DNA from: Erwinia pyrifoliae DSM 12163
Lineage (GTDB): Bacteria; Pseudomonadota; Gammaproteobacteria; Enterobacterales; Enterobacteriaceae
Assembly (NCBI RefSeq): GCF_000026985.1
Contig: NC_017390.1
Coordinates: 386,185 to 417,508, forward strand
Direction of reading: 5' to 3'
Length of the DNA: 31,324 nt
Positions 28,823 to 31,324 of this stretch are shown here, piece after piece. The notes beneath the pieces are model-generated. The model did not search any database. It saw only the letters and a list, made by a program, of their open reading frames with translations, and was not told the DNA's origin. A program made the position numbers and the translations under genes. How positions within the stretch are numbered: position 1 is the first letter of the stretch; every line of letters begins with the position of its first letter.

Positions 28823-28853
28823 AAAAGCCCCGCATTAGACTGCGGGGCTTTTT
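28823..28853 (+). terminator. rho-independent terminator of rplU-rpmA
   Basis: AAAAGCCCCGCA (28823-28834), TTAGAC loop, TGCGGGGCTTTT (28841-28852), with the T-run continuing to 28853. The A-tract on the left makes it potentially bidirectional. Confidence 0.93.
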
Positions 28854-28882
28854 ACATTCTGCCCGAGCTGTCAGAGAACTGA

Positions 28883-30720
<1,838 letters not shown>

Positions 30721-30734
30721 GCCACGCTAAAACC

Positions 30735-30768
30735 AACGGGACGCATCTGATAGCGTCCCGTTTTGTTT
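30735..30768 (+). terminator. rho-independent terminator of obgE
   Basis: AACGGGACGC (30735-30744), 8-nt loop, GCGTCCCGTT (30753-30762), then a T-rich run broken by one G. It abuts the broken 3' end of the basR relic on the other strand. Confidence 0.9.
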
Positions 30769-31324
30769 TGATGCGCTCTTTACCCAGTTTGCGCCGCAGA
30801 TTATAAATATGCACCTCAAGCGTATTTAAGGCGGTATCATCCTGCCAGCTGTAGAGATCCTGCTGTCATGTTTCACGGTGCACCGTCTGGCCGATGCGCA
30901 TCAGCAGGCGGGTTAACAGGGCAAACTCTTTCGGCGTCATTTCAGCTGGCTGAAGATCGACAGCCACCTGCTGCGAGGAGAGGTTGAGGGTGATATCGCC
31001 ATGCTGCAACAGGTTATCGCTTCTGACCTGATAGCGGCGGATCAGTGCACGGACGCGTGCTTTCAGCTCCGCCAGCGCAAACGGTTTGACCAGATAGTGG
31101 TCGGCACCGGCATCCAGCCCCTTAACCCGGTCGGACAGGTCATCACGCGCGGTGAGGATCAGCACGGGCAGATCCTGTTTTCCTTACGCCATTGGCGCAG
31201 CAGATCGGCTCCGTCACGATCCGGTAAGCCAAGATCCAGCACCACCAGACTGTACCGAGCGCTGTGCAGAAATGCCGCTCCCTGAGCCGCATTAACCGCG
31301 CAGTCAACGGCGTAACTTTCCCCT
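30769..31324 (-). pseudogene. basR: decayed response regulator of the BasR/PmrA family (5' end beyond window)
   Basis: Read right to left, the protein is clear: YSLVVLDLGLPDRDGADLLR (receiver with the phosphorylatable Asp), VLILTARDDLSDRVKGLDAG, ADHYLVKPFALAELKARVRA, EMTPKEFALLTRLLMRIGQT and VHRET, then after a stop QQDLYSWQDDTALNTLEVHI and YNLRRKLGKERIKT. This is the OmpR/PhoB-type regulator BasR/PmrA, which responds to iron and cationic peptides through lipid A changes. Three defects: a frameshift at about 31171-31186 (between WRKEN and DLPVLILT), an in-frame TGA at 30866-30868, and loss of the final RGFGYML-type segment where the obgE terminator begins. The start and any basS gene lie outside the window. 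Confidence 0.9.

Overview
The window looks like a chromosomal segment of an enterobacterium, most likely Erwiniaceae (Erwinia/Pantoea-like). The gene order arcB-(elbB)-mtgA-npr-rapZ-ptsN-hpf-rpoN-lptB-lptA-lptC-kdsC-kdsD-yrbG / mlaFEDCB-ibaG-murA-sfsB-ispB / rplU-rpmA-yhbE-obgE is the Escherichia coli 72-min region, and the proteins match their E. coli counterparts residue for residue at the catalytic sites. The genus is inferred from memory of protein families, not from a database search.

Layout. (1) 1-674: the 3' end of an AT-rich, probably foreign gene with a ParB-like C-terminal domain, cut by the window edge. (2) 772-8115 (minus): an unusual two-gene operon, a 1844-residue GltB-like glutamate synthase followed by a CysJ-like diflavin reductase, sitting where E. 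coli carries gltBD. (3) 8116-9098: about 1 kb without an intact gene, with a possible relic of the yhcC start and a tiny aromatic-rich ORF. (4) 9099-12953 (plus): arcB, then the sRNA gene arcZ on the opposite strand, a long AT-rich gap where elbB is missing, then mtgA. (5) 13028-21190 (minus): one long co-directional block from yrbG through the Kdo/LPS-transport genes (kdsD kdsC lptC lptA lptB), rpoN, hpf and the nitrogen-PTS/GlmS control genes (ptsN rapZ npr). (6) 21414-26332 (plus): mlaFEDCB (outer-membrane lipid asymmetry), ibaG and murA. (7) 26383-27928 (minus): sfsB and ispB. (8) 28186-30720 (plus): rplU, rpmA, a decayed yhbE, obgE. (9) 30769-31324 (minus): a decayed basR/pmrA response regulator running off the right edge.

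How it fits together. Most of the window is envelope biogenesis (Kdo synthesis, LPS export, Mla, MurA, MtgA) interleaved with global regulators (ArcB/ArcZ, sigma-54, PTS-Ntr, RapZ). The noteworthy parts are the GltB-like/diflavin reductase pair with no GltD, and repeated gene loss: yhcC and elbB are missing, and yhbE and basR are broken. That pattern suggests a lineage shedding accessory genes around an otherwise conserved core. No tRNA, rRNA, CRISPR array or intact insertion sequence was seen.
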